64,000 nucleotides of DNA. Source: CAVPJC01 sp963705155. Lineage in GTDB: Bacteria > Chloroflexota > Anaerolineae > Anaerolineales > UBA4823. Under the pieces are notes generated by a model. The model saw nothing but the letters and a program-made list of their open reading frames with translations. It was not told the DNA's origin and did not search any database. The translations under genes and the position numbers were made by a program. Location: NCBI GenBank assembly GCA_963705155.1, contig CAVPJC010000014.1, positions 417,193-481,192 on the forward strand, read 5' to 3'. Shown here one piece after another: positions 17,757 through 26,962 of the stretch (positions are counted from its first letter, which is position 1; every line of letters starts with the position of its first letter).

Positions 17757-18374
17757 ATGGAGTTAAGCCTGTTATTCAAAGGCATGATCGTCGGGTTGTC
17801 GATTGCCGCTCCGGTTGGGCCAATCGGCGTGCTGTGTATCCGTCGTACTCTGGCAGGTGGAAGGGTGGCAGGTCTTCTTTCTGGTTTAGGTGCGGCAACC
17901 GCCGACGCCGTTTATGGTAGCATCGCCGGATTTAGCCTGACCTTCATCTCATCCTTTCTGATCAGCCAGCAGGCTTGGATCCGTCTGGTGGGCGGTATAT
18001 TTCTCTGTTATTTAGGCGTGCGGACTTTTCTATCTCAACCGGCCAGCCAGGCCGCCGGGATTCGATCTGAAAGTAAGATGGGTGCATATTTTTCAACTTT
18101 TATGCTTACGCTCACAAATCCCATGACGATCCTATCTTTTGCGGCGATTTTTGCCGGCCTGGGTTTGGGTGTTAAACAAGGCAATTATCTTGCGGCCGGT
18201 AGTCTGGTCCTGGGAGTATTTTTGGGGTCGGCATGCTGGTGGTTAGCGTTGAGTATGATCGTGAGTCTCTTTCGGAAGCGCTTTGATCCAAGAGCCCTTG
18301 TTTTGGTAAACCGGACTTCAGGGGGGATAATCCTGTTTTTTGGCGTCGTTGCCCTGGTAGGGATATTCAGTTAG
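17757..18374 (+). CDS. LysE/RhtB-family amino acid exporter
   Basis: The 205-residue product has five to six membrane segments and the family signature near the N-terminus (GLSIAAPVGPIGVLCIRRTL). Members export lysine, arginine, homoserine, threonine and similar compounds. It lies between the ligase-peptidase fusion and aspartokinase, which suggests export of the product of this operon or overflow of an aspartate-family amino acid. Confidence 0.88.
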   Translation: MELSLLFKGMIVGLSIAAPVGPIGVLCIRRTLAGGRVAGLLSGLGAATADAVYGSIAGFSLTFISSFLISQQAWIRLVGGIFLCYLGVRTFLSQPASQAAGIRSESKMGAYFSTFMLTLTNPMTILSFAAIFAGLGLGVKQGNYLAAGSLVLGVFLGSACWWLALSMIVSLFRKRFDPRALVLVNRTSGGIILFFGVVALVGIFS

Positions 18375-18399
18375 TGTTTATCGGGAGTAAAAATTGGCG

Positions 18400-19854
18400 A
18401 TGATTGACTTGGAAAAGACACCTACATTGGTTATGAAGTTTGGCGGGACTTCGGTGGGCAGCAGGGATGCTTTTCAATTCGCAGCAAATATTGTATCTGA
18501 TGCCCTCTCGGCCTGGCCGCGCCTGGTCGTTGTTACTTCTGCCATGACGGGCGTAACCAACCTGCTTTTAACCAGTGCTGAGCAGGCTGTTAAGGGTGAG
18601 ACTGAGTTCATTCACCATGCTGCCAGCCAGCTTCGTAGTCAGCATTTCGCCATAGTCGATGCGCTTTTGCCTGATCTTGCCCGAAGGGCTCAGGTGAAGC
18701 AAGAGCTGGGTTTTCTGATCACCGATTTTACCAATCTTTGCCAGGCGATTGCTATTCTGGGGGAAGCCACCCCCAGGGCCCTGGATGCAGTTTCATCCCT
18801 GGGTGAGCGCATGTGCGTACGTCTCCTGGCTGGTGTTTTAGAAGCCAACGGAACTCCCGCGCAGTTTGTTGAGGCAACCCAATTGATCATCACGGATCGA
18901 GAATTCCAGGCTGGGAAGCCAGATTTTGAGCTGACGAGGCAACGCACCCGGCAGATCCTGGAGCCAATCCTTAAACAGGGGCGTGTACCGGTAATCACCG
19001 GCTTTATTGGTGCAACACCCGAAGGTGTAACGATTACACTGGGACGAGGCGGGAGCGATTACTCGGCTGCAATTATCGGGGCAGCTTTACCGGCAGACGA
19101 GGTCTGGATTTGGACAGATGTCGATGGGGTCATGTCGGCTGACCCTCGCATGGTATCCGACGCCCGGACAATTCCTGTTCTTTCCTACCGTGAGATTGCA
19201 GAGCTGGCGTATTACGGCGCAAAAGTCGTTCACCCGAAAACGATCCGTCCAGTAATTGATGCTGGCATTGGACTGCGTGTATGCAACACCTTCAATCCCT
19301 CCCATCCGGGTACGCGGTTGGTAGCAGATGTGGATGTAAGTGGGAACGGGGCGATCAAAGCAGTCACAGCCATTCACGGGCAGTGTTTAATTACAGTTGA
19401 AGGGCGCGGTATGCTCGGTGTGCCGGGCGTAGCTGCCCGGACTTTTGGGGCAGTCGCCGCTACCGGAACCAGTGTACCCTTGATAACACAGGCCTCCTCT
19501 GAGCAATCCATTTGTTTTGCAGTTCCGGCTAGTGTTTCCGAAAAAGTTGTCGCATCCCTTATTTCTGCGTTTTCGCACGAGCTCGATCGCGGGGATATCG
19601 ACCACGTTTGGGCGACTGGCGCCGTTACCATTATCACGGTCGTGGGGGCAGGGATGCGCAGCACCCCGGGTATCGCTGGCCGCGTTTTTAGCGCTCTTGG
19701 CGGCGAAAGAGTGAACGTGATTGCTATTGCCCAGGGCTCTTCGGAAGTCTCGATCAGCCTGGTCGTCGATGCTGAGCAAGCAGAAGTGGGTGTTCGGGTG
19801 CTGCACGGCTTGATTCTGGGGCAACATGGTGAAATACCAAAACAACCGCTTTGA
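18400..19854 (+). CDS. lysC: Aspartate kinase (monofunctional)
   Basis: It phosphorylates aspartate, the first step to lysine, threonine and methionine. The kinase domain begins VMKFGGTSVGSRDAF and includes ITLGRGGSDYSAAIIGA and DGVMSADPRMV. Two C-terminal ACT domains follow (GRGMLGVPGVAARTFGA and GAGMRSTPGIAGRVFSAL), so feedback control by an amino acid is expected. ATG 18400 is chosen over the TTG six bases earlier because of the GGGAG spacing. The 485-residue length and the lack of a homoserine dehydrogenase part show the single-function form. Confidence 0.93.
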   Translation: MIDLEKTPTLVMKFGGTSVGSRDAFQFAANIVSDALSAWPRLVVVTSAMTGVTNLLLTSAEQAVKGETEFIHHAASQLRSQHFAIVDALLPDLARRAQVKQELGFLITDFTNLCQAIAILGEATPRALDAVSSLGERMCVRLLAGVLEANGTPAQFVEATQLIITDREFQAGKPDFELTRQRTRQILEPILKQGRVPVITGFIGATPEGVTITLGRGGSDYSAAIIGAALPADEVWIWTDVDGVMSADPRMVSDARTIPVLSYREIAELAYYGAKVVHPKTIRPVIDAGIGLRVCNTFNPSHPGTRLVADVDVSGNGAIKAVTAIHGQCLITVEGRGMLGVPGVAARTFGAVAATGTSVPLITQASSEQSICFAVPASVSEKVVASLISAFSHELDRGDIDHVWATGAVTIITVVGAGMRSTPGIAGRVFSALGGERVNVIAIAQGSSEVSISLVVDAEQAEVGVRVLHGLILGQHGEIPKQPL

Positions 19855-19855
19855 A

Positions 19856-19901
19856 ACGAGGAGTATGATTTTATGGTTACGAGGAGTTTGATTTTATGGT
19901 T
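19856..19901 (+). repeat. 23-bp tandem duplication after lysC
   Basis: Two adjacent 23-base units (19856-19878 and 19879-19901), each beginning ACGAGGAGT and ending TTTTATGGTT, differ at one base. They directly follow the lysC stop and end 19 bases before the IS element at 19921. They look like a recent slippage or insertion-associated duplication. Confidence 0.8.
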
Positions 19902-19920
19902 TTAAGGGCAATAAATTTTG

Positions 19921-21446
19921 TGTCAACCAAAGTAGAAAAGTCTCTTTTTGACAAAGTAGAAGTGTCCCTTTGTCAGGGATAGAGATTGGGTATGGTAGGG
20001 TGAACACTCGTGCGGAGGGTCGGCTCTGCTGGAGAGCAACCGGAGCGCCGGCACGAGGCGAAGACAGGGCAGAGTGAGCCAGGCTCTGCTCTTTGGTTCT
20101 GCCTGTTTTTGGCCGAGCGAAAACTCTGAGCCGGTCGGCTTAGAGTGCGTCATTGGGTACCTTCGGGAAGGGGCAGCGTTGAGGGGTTGTCCATAGCGCC
20201 GCCAGGGATGATCAGCTGGCGGTTTCAGGGTTTGATCTGGAGATCGATGTTGGTATTGGCGACTTCGGCTGGCGAGGGGCCTTGTGGTAGATGGAGTAAG
20301 CTAAAGGTTTGTTTTTGTAGAAGATCGTGACTTCACCTTGGGTTTTAGGCAGACGGTGACTGCGCATTGCGCAGGGCGTAGTCTGGGCGATGGGACTGGA
20401 TTTGATAGACAACATGCTGGTATTGCACGGTCAGGTTTTTGGGAGGGTGCGGTCTTCTGGTGGGTGAGGATGACATCGAGGTTATCGGTTTTGAGCAAGG
20501 GCGATGGGCATCGTGCTGCTGCGGGGCGCCACCGCAAAGCGGCGGTTGATATCTTCCCGGAACTCGGCAGGTAAGCATTGCAGCTTGCTGTCCGAGATGT
20601 CTCGTAAGCGCAGCTCCTTGACCAGGCGATCTTGCAGGGTCTGGTTGGCGCGCTCCACGCGTCCTTTGGCTTGCGGGCTGTTGGCGCAGATGATCTGGAT
20701 GTCCAGTTCCTGCATGGCTCGCCCGAACTGGGTGAAACCGTTGCTCAGCAACGTCGCTCCTGGTTGACCCGAAAGATGCCATGTTTGTCGCTGTAGAAGG
20801 CTACGGCTTGCCGAGTGCTCCACATAATGCCGGGTGGCTTCACAGTAGCCGAAAAAGCTCTCCGTCGGCACGAACCACAATCCAGTACTGGCCGGTCGCA
20901 TCGTCGATATATACCAGCAGGGTCATGGGCCCCGCTCTTCGAACAGGCATGCTCGGAGCCATCGATCTGCACTAGCTCCCCAAACAGGCACGGCGTTCCG
21001 CATCGGTGGCGCTCGGCTGTTGGCTCGCTTCGGCTTCCAGAGCCCTCCGCATCATGAGGCGGCGCACACTCTCTCGGAGAGCTGGAGCCGGCTCTCCACC
21101 ACTTCTCGTGCGCCAGCGTGGGTCCAAAATCCCGTAACGCTCGTAATCAGGTCGATCGCTTGCTGCACCACCTGGGGTCAAGCGTTGTTGCTGGCTTTCC
21201 CGGCGGCACTGATCAATCCTTGCCCCTGCGCTCGTAGGCCGATAGAGCCGTTTGATTTGCCGAACCTCAAGTCAGCATCTGGGCGGCTTCTTGGGTGAGG
21301 CGCTTGCTTTGATGCGTTGCATGACTCAACGGGTTAGTTCGGTTGCTCATGGTTAGAGTGGTCCACTTTGGGTCCCTTTCAAGGGGCATTTATTTGGTAA
21401 AAGGGGACTTACTATTTGGGTAAAGGGGCAATAAATTTTGTTGACA
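19921..21446 (-). mobile_element. Degenerate ISNCY/IS1202-like insertion sequence
   Basis: The ends carry short imperfect inverted repeats: TGTCAACCAAA inward from 19921 and TGTCAACAAAA inward from 21446. Both are followed by CCCTTT-rich motifs typical of this group. The transposase gene inside, on the minus strand, is broken many times. No clear target duplication is visible. A 15-base GGGCAATAAATTTTG lies both just outside the left end (19906-19920) and just inside the right end (21426-21440). The right end places a TTGACA at the exact border with the tRNA promoter. Confidence 0.75.
20212..21310 (-). pseudogene. ISNCY-family transposase, multiply frameshifted
   Basis: Reading minus-strand frames in turn gives the DDE transposase pieces. 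An N-terminal helix-turn-helix region is near 21000-21300. Next come LVQIDGSEHA-like and VAFYSDKHGIFRVN segments (about 20745-20975), then QAKGRVERANQTLQDRLVKE (about 20600-20700), and a C-terminal GEVTIFYKNKPLAYSIY (near 20300). These match the rve-type catalytic core of ISNCY/IS1202 transposases. At least four frame changes separate them, more than elsewhere in this part of the window, so the gene is probably dead. Confidence 0.8.
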
Positions 21447-21469
21447 AAATCAACGTGCCGTAGTAAACT
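21441..21469 (+). promoter_or_regulatory. tRNA-Met promoter whose -35 box is the IS end
   Basis: TTGACA (21441-21446), 17 bases, TAAACT (21464-21469). The -35 hexamer coincides with the last six bases of the IS element. The tRNA-Asp promoter downstream has the same -10 and spacing (TTGACT-17-TAAACT at 21619-21647), which supports the reading of both. Confidence 0.7.
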
Positions 21470-21488
21470 ATTGCCCGCTTGATTGATT

Positions 21489-21564
21489 GGCGAGGTAGCT
21501 CAGTTGGAAGAGCAGCGAGCTCATAATTCGCGGGTCGTGGGTTCGATCCCCACCCTCGCCACCA
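21489..21564 (+). tRNA. tRNA-Met (CAT), elongator type
   Basis: A 76-base cloverleaf with acceptor stem GGCGAGG/CCTCGCC, D-stem GCTC/GAGC, anticodon stem GCGAG/TTCGC, loop CTCATAA (anticodon CAT), T-arm GTGGG-TTCGATC-CCCAC, discriminator A and encoded CCA. Base 1 pairs with 72 (G-C), unlike bacterial initiator tRNA. It is therefore elongator Met, or possibly the tRNA-Ile whose CAT is modified by TilS. Confidence 0.95.
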
Positions 21565-21565
21565 G

Positions 21566-21591
21566 GATCTGCTAACCAGCAGATCTTTTTT
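21566..21591 (+). terminator. Terminator of tRNA-Met
   Basis: GATCTGCT (21566-21573), loop AACC, AGCAGATC (21578-21585), then six T. It begins two bases after the encoded CCA. Confidence 0.9.
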
Positions 21592-21618
21592 AGAGTAATC
21601 TGACTTGAGCCTGGCGTC

Positions 21619-21647
21619 TTGACTCTGTCAGGGATGTATAGTAAACT
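21619..21647 (+). promoter_or_regulatory. tRNA-Asp promoter
   Basis: TTGACT (21619-21624), 17 bases, TAAACT (21642-21647). The context TAGTAAACTA is shared with the tRNA-Met promoter, as is the following CGCTTG before the tRNA. Confidence 0.75.
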
Positions 21648-21658
21648 ACCGTTCGCTT

Positions 21659-21735
21659 GGTCCCGTGGTGTAGCGGCCTAACATGCGGCCCTGTCAAGGC
21701 CGAGATCGCGGGTTCGAATCCCGTCGGGACCGCCA
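21659..21735 (+). tRNA. tRNA-Asp (GTC)
   Basis: Acceptor stem GGTCCCG/CGGGACC, anticodon stem CGGCC/GGCCG with loop CTGTCAA (anticodon GTC), T-arm GCGGG-TTCGAAT-CCCGT, discriminator G as expected for Asp, and encoded CCA. Confidence 0.96.
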
Positions 21736-21746
21736 GAACTGCAACC

Positions 21747-21785
21747 ATAATCGCTTCAATTCATGTAGAGGCGATTATTTTTTTT
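21747..21785 (+). terminator. Terminator of tRNA-Asp
   Basis: ATAATCGC (21747-21754) pairs with GCGATTAT (21771-21778) and is followed by a run of eight T. Confidence 0.85.
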
Positions 21786-21821
21786 ATGAATAACATATAC
21801 CGTTTCGCGGTACGCCAATAT

Positions 21822-22748
21822 TCACGGAATACAAGCAATTTCACGCACGACCAGGACAGAACAACCGGCGTAGTGCACAAGCTTACGAGACACACTTCCC
21901 AGAAGCCAGCTCTTCACAGTGCTCAATCCTCGTGAGCCTGTGACAATCAAGTCGATGCCGTAATTATTGGTGTGCTCGATTATTTCCGTCGCAGCATCGC
22001 CTCTCAGCAGAACACCCTCAGCACGTAAGCCAAAAGTTGAGAGTTCTTCAATTGTTTGTGAAATGATTATCTGTCCGTGTTTTTCTTCTTCTTTCAACCA
22101 ATCTTGTTGCGCTGCGTCGTTTTCTAGCGGGATTGGCGGCAAGATTTCTGTGCCTAGCGGCCAGGCACGTGCAAAATACTCTACACTCGGTTCAGGAGGA
22201 ATCGGGGGCAGAACATGCATGACGTAGGTTCTTACGCCAGCGGGTAAGGATAGTTTACCCAAAAAAGCAGCCGCTTTTTCGCTGCATTTAGAACCGTCTG
22301 TTACCACCAGGATTTTTCGGAGTCCATGATAAGGCGCCCTTACAACGAGAACTGGCCAATGTCCATATTCAACGACCTGTTGAGCGACACCACCTAATAA
22401 AATCCCAAGGGTAGCGCGCATTCCTTTAGCACCCATAACAACCATCGCAGGCTTAATCGTTTCACCGTACTCAATAATTTTTTCAGCGGCATGACCTAAA
22501 ACGAGCTCGCTTTTGATGAGTTGGCTGCGCTTTTGGAATATTTCTTCAATGTGAAGAACAGCCTGCTGCAAAGGTTGTAATTCAGTTGCCTGAGCGGGTG
22601 TGAAAACAGCCAGTAATTGGACACAAGTATGGGCCGGATCGGGCCGGCAGGTAATCAGGTCTGAAAGCATCTGGGCTGCTGCCTGTGCGTGTATTGAACC
22701 ATCAACAGCAAGAAGGTATGTCGTGGGGACCATTTGCTCGCTGCTCAT
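21822..22748 (-). CDS. Tandem universal stress protein (two Usp domains)
   Basis: The 308-residue protein contains two UspA-like nucleotide-binding folds. Domain 1 (about 8-140) begins TYLLAVDGS and has VVMGAKGMRATLGILLG. Domain 2 (about 145-305) begins KILVVTDGS and has VTGSRGLSTVKSWLLGSVS, the ATP-binding G-2x-G-9x-G-S motif. The ATG at 22748 follows an AAAGGAGG. It stands alone behind a terminator at 22809-22845. The family acts in stress survival and often binds ATP; the role here is not defined. Confidence 0.9.
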   Translation of the reverse strand: MSSEQMVPTTYLLAVDGSIHAQAAAQMLSDLITCRPDPAHTCVQLLAVFTPAQATELQPLQQAVLHIEEIFQKRSQLIKSELVLGHAAEKIIEYGETIKPAMVVMGAKGMRATLGILLGGVAQQVVEYGHWPVLVVRAPYHGLRKILVVTDGSKCSEKAAAFLGKLSLPAGVRTYVMHVLPPIPPEPSVEYFARAWPLGTEILPPIPLENDAAQQDWLKEEEKHGQIIISQTIEELSTFGLRAEGVLLRGDAATEIIEHTNNYGIDLIVTGSRGLSTVKSWLLGSVSRKLVHYAGCSVLVVREIACIP

Positions 22749-22808
22749 CTCCAACCTCCTTTCAAGGTAGACCTTTTATTTATACTGTTTGTGGGTAAAA
22801 AGAGAATA

Positions 22809-22845
22809 CCCGGCTTTTGATGACATCAGGGATCATCCAGCCGGG
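22809..22845 (-). terminator. Hairpin between the alpha/beta hydrolase and Usp genes
   Basis: CCCGGCT (22809-22815) and AGCCGGG (22839-22845) enclose a second nested pairing (GATGA/TCATC). Read on the minus strand it is followed by a T-rich stretch, so it probably ends the hydrolase transcript. The rest of 22749-22977 shows only the Usp ribosome-binding site. Confidence 0.5.
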
Positions 22846-22977
22846 CATTTTGCGGTGATGGGAGCTTATCGTTATGGAAGGAGCAGTCCAGCGTGGATGA
22901 TTTGAACTATCTCCATAATTACTATAGCAAAATAATCACGTGTTTTCAAGAGGCAGATCGTTGACCTTGTGGAGGTC

Positions 22978-23770
22978 TCAAGATCTCAGGAATTCGACCA
23001 GGTAATTGTTAACCAACTCGGGTTGTTCGGCAATGATTGCGTGCCCTCCGCCCTCGATGAAAACTTGCCGGGCATGCGGAATGCCTTGAGCTAGTTTTCT
23101 CTGGTTGGTTGGGGTTACGGTGGTGTCCTTCGAACCGGTAATGACAAAAGTCGGTTGTCGGATATTGCCTAATCGTGTGGTCACTTCAAATCTGGCCAGA
23201 GCGCGCATGGTTGCACGATATCCTTTCAAGTTTGCCTGACAAATCTGTCCTATGAGGATTTTTCGAAGGGATTCTTGATCTTCTCGTGGGAATATACGTC
23301 TGGCAACGACGCGAGACTGCACATCGAGCCCCAGGGTGTGGATCATGAGAAATCGCCCCGCATAGTAAAGCCATACCCCCGGTCGTTCGGGCCGGAGGGT
23401 GGCAAACGTGTTGATGAGTACCAGGTTTTCGACAATTTCCGGGTGCTCCAGTGTAAGCTGCAATGCTATCGCCCTCCCATGGAGATACCAACCACATGCG
23501 CTCTGTAAATGCTCAAACTTTCGAGTAATTCCAGGATATCTTCTGCAAAAATTTGGATCGATACCCCGCCTCCTGGATAACTCGATCTCCCAAACCCGCG
23601 GACATCCGGGGCGATAACTCGAAAACCAGCCCCGAGTAAAGCTGGGATTTGTAGACCCCAGATTCGTTGGTTGCCCCCAATCCATGCAAGAGGACGACAG
23701 GTATGGTGCTTGATGGTTGGTAATCCACATAATGTATAGAACAGCATGTCCCCGATGTAAAATCTGCCAA
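22978..23770 (-). CDS. Alpha/beta hydrolase (frameshifted)
   Basis: Three consecutive frames give one alpha/beta-hydrolase of about 265 residues. It starts MADFTSGTCCSIHYVDYQ with the oxyanion HGLGATN. Next come APDVRGFGRSSYPGG and the nucleophile elbow GISMGG. The C-terminal part holds the acid (ITGSKDTTVTP) and the His (GGGHAIIAEQPE). Breaks lie near 23640 and 23480. The complete catalytic triad suggests a functional gene with sequence errors. It lies 38 bases after fmdE on the same strand. Possible activities include esterase, lipase or lactonase. Confidence 0.75.
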
Positions 23771-24300
23771 TGCCGCGCCGCCTTTCTTCAGGTTTGCCTT
23801 GAACCGCCTTACCGAGACTGGTTGTTCTTAGTGGGCACATAATAAACCGGGCCAGAACATGCTCTGCAGAGGATAAGCCCATCCCGATCAATCTCGCGTT
23901 GATTGATGATCTCCTCGCCACATTTTTTGCAGGTCGTCCGTAAGCTCGGTTGGCTGATTATCCAGTCAATCGATGCAATTAGTGACACGTGTTGCACTGT
24001 AAATAGTTCACCTGCCGGGATGATCTGATATGCGGCGAGTTGTGTGTGGTAAGCGTCAGGTTCGCCGGGCGCGTATATACTGGCTTGTATGCGAATGTCT
24101 GGCCTTGGCGCCAGGCGGAGTGCAAGTTTGGATGGTACATGCACAAAGGTTGCAGCAAGTTTGCCATAATCTTCAATGCGTAAAGTCCGGTGTCCGATGG
24201 TTGCTCCAGTGGCTGCCTCGATGCCATCCACAAAGCATCCATCCGTCTCAAGAATGATGAAGACATCCTTGTTCTCAAGGGGTGTTTTCACACCTAATAG

Positions 24301-25311
24301 GGTCTTATGCTAGTTCAAACTGATTGACGAAAGATCCTCCGATATGGTAAGAAATGGGTCACCACAACTCAATCTTGCCAAACGGAGGACACTCTGATGA
24401 TAACGAATTTTGAGGATTTTTGCACCTGGGTGTTTATCGTCGTGGATGATATTTGGAAACCGATTGCTCCTTTCTTCAAACGGCCCGGACCGAAGCCGGA
24501 ATGCGGGGATAGCGAGTTGATTGCGATGAGTTTGATTGGAGAATGTCGCGGCTGGCATATGGAAACGGAATTGTTGAGCTGTTGGCAAGAATACCGGCAC
24601 CTGTTTCCGCGCATTCCGTCTCAGAGCCGGTTCAATCGGCGGCGGCGAAACCTGATGCAAGCGATCAATCTGATCCGGCAGGTGATCCTGCGCAGTCTGG
24701 ACTTGAGCCAGGACAACCATTGCCTGATCGATAGTGTGCCGATCCCGGCGCTCCAATTCCATCTGGTTCCCAGTTCGAGCGGCGATTGGAAAGCCTTTGA
24801 TGCCACCTACGGCAAGGCGATTACGAAAAAGCAGACGTTCTTTGGCTATCGCCTGCATTTGTTGATCACGATGAGCGGTGTGATCCTCGACTTTGAACTG
24901 ACCCCAGCCAACTGTACTGATTTGGAAGCCGGATATGAACTGCTGAGTGAACATACCGACAAGGAGGTGCTGGGAGACAAAGGCTACATTAGTGCAGAGA
25001 AAGCGGCGGCACTGTGGGAGAATAACCGCATCTTGTTGCGCACCATCCCTCGAGCAAACCAGAAGAAGCAAGTTTCGTCTGCTTTCAAGCATCTGCACAA
25101 TGCCATCCGTCAGTTGATCGAGACCGTCAACGGCCAATTGTCTGGACAGTTCGCGATTGAGAAGAACTATGCCCACACCTTTTGGGGATTGTGTACTCGT
25201 TTGTACAGTAAGCTGACGGCTCATACTTTGTGCATTTACATCAATCGCTTGTTGGGTAAGCCAGATTTCCTTCAGATCAAGGCTCTGGCTTTCCCTATTT
25301 AGCATATGACC
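24301..25311 (+). mobile_element. IS982-family insertion sequence, complete
   Basis: The 1011-bp element has terminal inverted repeats GGTCTTATGCTA (24301) and, inverted, GGTCATATGCTA (ending 25311). It is flanked by direct repeats CTAATAG at 24294-24300 and 25312-25318. It carries one intact transposase and splits the fmdE gene in the opposite orientation. The clean ends and target duplication show a recent insertion. Confidence 0.9.
24397..25302 (+). CDS. IS982-family transposase
   Basis: The 301-residue product has an N-terminal helical region and a DDE core: LIDSVPIP (first Asp), EVLGDKGYIS (second Asp) and IETVNGQLS (Glu). The spacing and the HTFWGLCTRLYSKLTAHTLC end fit IS982. The stop overlaps the right inverted repeat. 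A large open frame on the opposite strand (24310-25305) is a shadow. Confidence 0.93.
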   Translation: MITNFEDFCTWVFIVVDDIWKPIAPFFKRPGPKPECGDSELIAMSLIGECRGWHMETELLSCWQEYRHLFPRIPSQSRFNRRRRNLMQAINLIRQVILRSLDLSQDNHCLIDSVPIPALQFHLVPSSSGDWKAFDATYGKAITKKQTFFGYRLHLLITMSGVILDFELTPANCTDLEAGYELLSEHTDKEVLGDKGYISAEKAAALWENNRILLRTIPRANQKKQVSSAFKHLHNAIRQLIETVNGQLSGQFAIEKNYAHTFWGLCTRLYSKLTAHTLCIYINRLLGKPDFLQIKALAFPI

Positions 25312-25556
25312 CTAATAGCCTAAATCCTTCAATCCCCGCCCGTACTCCCAAAACTTGTTTGGGGCAGAGGTGGCTGTGTCTTGAGGCAGACTTCTTGAGG
25401 ATTTCCTGGAATCCCATCATTTCATCTGAGTAATCCTTATCGATCGAGATTATACTTCTAAATCCAGGGTAAGTTTCTTCTCTGTGCTGCCAAGAGAAAA
25501 GTGTTTGCCCTTTGAGTTACTTGTTGGTACAATCCTTCAACGAAATCGTAGCATTT

Positions 25557-26935
25557 ATGACAAGAACAGACCTTGTGATCATTGGAGGTGGCCTGGCTGG
25601 CAGCGAAGCTGCCTGGCAGGCTGCCCAACGCGGGCTGCGCGTAGATTTATATGAAATGCGTCCGCTGGTTGAAACGGGAGCGCACACTGGCGGAAATCTG
25701 GCCGAATTAGTGTGTTCCAATTCTCTTGGCTCCAACCTGCCTGATCGGGCAAATGGCGTCCTTAAGAATGAGCTCCGCCGGCTGGGCTCGCTGCTGGTGA
25801 AATGTGCTGATGCAACCGCATTGCCGGCGGGAGGCGCTCTGGCTGTAGACCGAGAAAAATTCTCCCGCTTGGTCACTGAAATTTTGCAATCTCACCCAGG
25901 GATTCGCGTTATCCGCAAGGAAATGAGAGAAATTCCCAACCTGCCAACAATTATCGCTTCTGGGCCTCTCACCTCCAGTGCTTTGTCCCGCTCGATATCC
26001 ACCCTTACCGGTGAAGCGCACCTTTATTTTTATGACGCAATTGCCCCCATTGTTACACGAGAGTCAATCAATTTTAATGCCGCCTATCCCGCTTCCCGTT
26101 ATTCTCGTGGGGAGATTAAATCAGGCGATTATGTCAACTGTCCGCTCAATGAACAGGAATACAATGAATTTATTGCAAACCTGCTCGGCGCTGAGCGGAT
26201 AGATCTGATGGAGTTCGAGAAGGTGCTTGAAAACGGGGTAACGGCTGGCGCTGACCAATTTTTCGAAGGTTGCTTACCTGTTGAAATTCTTGCAGCAAGA
26301 CATCCTCATGCGTTGGCTTTTGGGCCGATGCGCCCTGTAGGTCTGACAGAATCCACGAACGGGTAGGTGGCCGCACACGGTTCTTCAGCTGCGACAAGAC
26401 AACCAGGCCGCAACCTTGTATAATCTGGTGGGTTTTCAAACCAACCTGAAATTCTCGGAACAACGCAGGGTATTTCGGATAATCCCGGGCCTTGAAAATG
26501 CCGAATTTGTCCGGTATGGGCAAATGCACCGGAATACATTTATCTTTTCACCGGCACACTTGCTGCCGAGCATGCAATTTAAAACACGATTGGAACTTTT
26601 CTTTGCCGGTCAAATTACAGGGGTGGAAGGTTACGCCGGCAATATTGCCACCGGAGTGCTGGCAGGCATGAATGCTGCCCGTTTTGTAACAGGGAGGGAT
26701 GTTCTGATATTCCCGCCAGAGTCGATGCTTGGAGCTCTGTGTCAATATGTCACCCATGCATCGCCGGCAGATTTCCAGCCCATGAAAGCGAATTTTGGCA
26801 TTCTCCCGCCACTGACAGGGGAGGCAGGTCAATTGCGCGGAAGGCGCCCGCGCCCAGGCCTTTTCCCAGCGGGCAGCCGATGCAGTTGAGCAATTTCTAA
26901 ATGCGATTGCGGACGAAGATATTAGACCCAATTAA
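25557..26935 (+). CDS. trmFO: TrmFO, folate/FAD-dependent tRNA m5U54 methyltransferase (frameshifted)
   Basis: TrmFO makes 5-methyluridine at position 54 of the tRNA T-loop with methylene-tetrahydrofolate and FADH2. The FAD Rossmann motif is LVIIGGGLAGSEAAWQAA; CSNSLGSNLP, YFYDAIAPIV and YVNCPLNEQEYNEF are diagnostic. The frame breaks near 26345-26410, then resumes with YNLVGFQTNLKFSEQRRVFR and GQITGVEGYAGNIATGVLAG. It breaks again near 26845, after which AQAFSQRAADAVEQFL leads to the TAA at 26933-26935. With TrmI, two T-loop modification enzymes are in this window. Confidence 0.9.
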
Positions 26936-26962
26936 TGCGCATAGCCATTACAAATCAAAACT

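Larger units (their letters stand above)
23809..25420 (-). pseudogene. FmdE-family protein gene interrupted by an IS982-type element
   Basis: The N-terminus starts at 25420 or 25417 (MMGFQEILKKSASRHSHLCP, then KQVLGVRAG), matching the H-x-H-L-C-P motif of FmdE proteins. The C-terminal part (23809-24293) carries ETDGCFVDGIEAATG, GHRTLRIEDYGKLAATFV and a zinc ribbon (CKKCGEE...CRAC). Removing the element and one copy of the 7-bp repeat CTAATAG rejoins the frame exactly as FRLLGVKTPLENKDVF. FmdE is named for formylmethanofuran dehydrogenase subunit E, but bacterial members often have other or unknown metal-related roles. Here it is inactivated. A downstream in-frame GTG/ATG could still give a 160-residue fragment without the H-x-H site. 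Confidence 0.85.

Noticed and set aside
21489..21564. tRNA-Met (CAT) as the initiator tRNA
   Set aside because: Base 1 pairs with base 72 (G-C), and the anticodon stem lacks the three G-C pairs typical of initiators.
24310..25305. 331-codon open frame on the minus strand across the IS982 element
   Set aside because: It mirrors the IS982 transposase codon for codon, has no recognisable domain, and begins and ends at the element borders. It is an antisense shadow.
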